In this document: piece after piece, positions 7,118-8,131 of the stretch
How the letters are laid out: the number at the start of each line of letters is the position of its first letter
How positions within the stretch are numbered: position 1 is the stretch's first letter
From: Eudoraea sp.
Lineage (GTDB): Bacteria; Bacteroidota; Bacteroidia; Flavobacteriales; Flavobacteriaceae
Direction of reading: 5' to 3'
DNA: 8,131 nucleotides
Assembly: GCA_024642325.1 (NCBI GenBank)
Contig: JAHEBI010000047.1
Span: forward strand, 2,516-10,646
Position numbers and translations under genes: made by a program
Notes under the pieces: generated by a model
Seen by the model: the letters and a program-made list of their open reading frames with translations, nothing else
Database searches by the model: none
What the model was told of the DNA's origin: nothing

Positions 7118-7149
7118 TTGTCGTTAGCCGGTATGTTTATGCAGTTTAC
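7118..7149 (+). promoter_or_regulatory. candidate LytTR-type operator upstream of the kinase gene
   Basis: TTGTCGTT (7118-7125) is followed by a weaker GTT-centred element in GCAGTTTAC (7141-7149). The two GTT triplets start at 7123 and 7144, exactly 21 bp apart. The second element matches the LytTR half-site pattern at 8 of 9 positions. The pair ends 11 bases before the candidate -33 element and 33 bases before the candidate -7 element. That is nearly the same spacing as upstream of the methyltransferase gene (32 bases to its weaker -7 candidate). This is compatible with activation, or autoregulation of the kinase operon. Confidence 0.35.
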
Positions 7150-7160
7150 ACTTAGTCATT

Positions 7161-7190
7161 TTTGGGAATGTTCCTTTTAGCTTAGTTTTG
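7161..7190 (+). promoter_or_regulatory. Bacteroidota-type promoter of the kinase gene
   Basis: TTTG at 7161-7164, an 18-base spacer, then TAGTTTTG at 7183-7190. The latter is a full match to the TAnnTTTG -7 consensus used by the Bacteroidota primary sigma factor. The -7 element ends only 10 bases before the ATG at 7201, so the transcript would have a leader of a few bases at most, or about 10 if translation starts at 7207. Confidence 0.55.
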
Positions 7191-7200
7191 TGGTATTAGC

Positions 7201-8131
7201 ATGAGTATGAAAAAGATAACTGCATATATTACCTGGAAAGAACTTTTTTTTCAATTAGTCTTATATCTATTGGTACTGCTTTTCTATTCCTTTGACAGGA
7301 ATGATCCGGGTATTACCTTAGCGCAGGTGGTTTTCTTTTTAGTTTATGCCTGTGCGTCAGTTTTTATAACCTATTTTTTGATGCCTAAATTCCTATATAA
7401 AAAGGAATATTGGTATTTTTTCGGTTTGGTTATATTGGTTCTTTTGTTCGTCATTGTCATAGAAGAATTACTGGAAGTCGTATTTTATCCGGGCACCAGA
7501 AGAGCGTCGATAGTTCCTGGAATATACTTCGCCATCTTTGATATCCTTCCTATAATCGCCATCCTATCAGGATTTAAATTTGCATGGGATGCAATAGGTA
7601 AACAACGTGAAGTGGAAAAATTGAAAACATCTATTCAGGAGAGTGAACTTCAATTTTTAAAGTCACAGATAAATCCTCACTTTTTATTCAATAACCTGAA
7701 TAACCTGTATTCATACGCTATAGAATTTTCTCCAAAAACTCCAACCATAATTTTGGAGTTAAGTTCAGTTTTGCGTTATATGCTCTATGAATGCAAAGAA
7801 AGGTTTGTGCCCTTATCCAAGGAAATTGAACAATTGGAAAATTTCACGCAACTCAATCAGTTACAGATCGAAGAAAGGGGTAATGTCAATTTTAAAGCCA
7901 TTAATATTGAGCCCGGTTATCAAATAGCTCCATTAATACTCCTTGTCTTCATCGAAAATGCCTTTAAACACAGTCAATCAGGTCAGTCGAGCAATATTAG
8001 CATAGATATCGAGATTAAAATGAAAGGAAATACCTTATACTTTAATTGCAGGAACAATTTTCAGCATATGACAAGTCCCGAAAATCCAACAAAAGGTATT
8101 GGTTTGGAAAATGTAAAAAAAAGATTGCAAT
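7201..8131 (+). CDS. LytS/YehU-type sensor histidine kinase, 3' end outside window
   Basis: The frame is open from the ATG at 7201 to the window edge, giving 310 residues. A second ATG at 7207 (MKKITAY) is equally possible. Four hydrophobic helices lie at about 15-31, 40-61, 70-91 and 104-129, followed by a short helical linker (about 132-150). The His_kinase domain (LytS family) begins with SELQFLKSQINPHFLFNNLN, where His160 is the expected phosphorylation site. ERFVPLSKEIEQLENF follows, then the N-box VFIENAFKHS (Asn253) and the first glycine box GIGLENVKKRLQ (from 299), where the window ends. Only a few tens of residues should be missing. This family autophosphorylates and passes the phosphate to a response regulator, usually a LytTR-domain protein encoded just downstream, here beyond the edge. 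There is no extracellular sensor domain, so the signal is probably sensed in or at the membrane. Confidence 0.92.
   Translation, partial: MSMKKITAYITWKELFFQLVLYLLVLLFYSFDRNDPGITLAQVVFFLVYACASVFITYFLMPKFLYKKEYWYFFGLVILVLLFVIVIEELLEVVFYPGTRRASIVPGIYFAIFDILPIIAILSGFKFAWDAIGKQREVEKLKTSIQESELQFLKSQINPHFLFNNLNNLYSYAIEFSPKTPTIILELSSVLRYMLYECKERFVPLSKEIEQLENFTQLNQLQIEERGNVNFKAINIEPGYQIAPLILLVFIENAFKHSQSGQSSNISIDIEIKMKGNTLYFNCRNNFQHMTSPENPTKGIGLENVKKRLQ

Overview
The window looks like a low-GC Bacteroidota chromosome, most likely Flavobacteriia. The evidence is AT-rich DNA, A/T-rich leaders in place of clear Shine-Dalgarno sites, a good match to the Bacteroidota promoter consensus (TTTG, about 19 bases, TAnnTTTG) upstream of the last gene, and gene families common in that phylum (long AsmA-like proteins, short PepSY transmembrane proteins, YceI, LytS-type kinases). 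The genus cannot be read from the sequence.

Layout. (1) nt 2-3418, plus strand: the C-terminal 1138 residues of a very large AsmA-like envelope protein whose start lies upstream of the window. It contains three tandem units of 231, 234 and 231 residues, then a diverged fourth unit, an AsmA-type C-terminal region and a basic tail. (2) nt 3500-6248, minus strand: three genes in one direction, transcribed from right to left. They encode an exported O-methyltransferase-like protein, an exported YceI protein and an exported Ig-like-domain serine esterase. Gaps are 85 and 102 bases and no convincing terminator is visible between them, so one operon is plausible. (3) nt 6449-6958, minus strand: a short three-helix PepSY-type membrane protein, about 200 bases ahead of the methyltransferase gene. 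(4) nt 7201 to the right edge, plus strand and divergent from the PepSY gene: a four-helix LytS/YehU-type sensor histidine kinase, cut off by the window edge inside its ATP-binding domain.

The most interesting structure is non-coding. The 7-mer AACGACA (TGTCGTT on the other strand) occurs four times in the two intergenic regions flanking the PepSY gene and, by eye, only once elsewhere. Two copies upstream of the methyltransferase form a direct repeat with a period of exactly 21 bp. The other two lie as mirror images in the divergent PepSY/kinase region, each with a weaker GTT-centred partner exactly 21 bp away. A period of two helical turns with GTT-centred half-sites is the known geometry of LytTR-family response regulator sites, and LytTR regulators are the usual partners of LytS-type kinases. 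My inference is that the kinase and an unseen LytTR regulator to its right control their own promoter, the PepSY gene and the exported methyltransferase-YceI-esterase cluster, as a small envelope-related regulon. This is a hypothesis from sequence pattern only.
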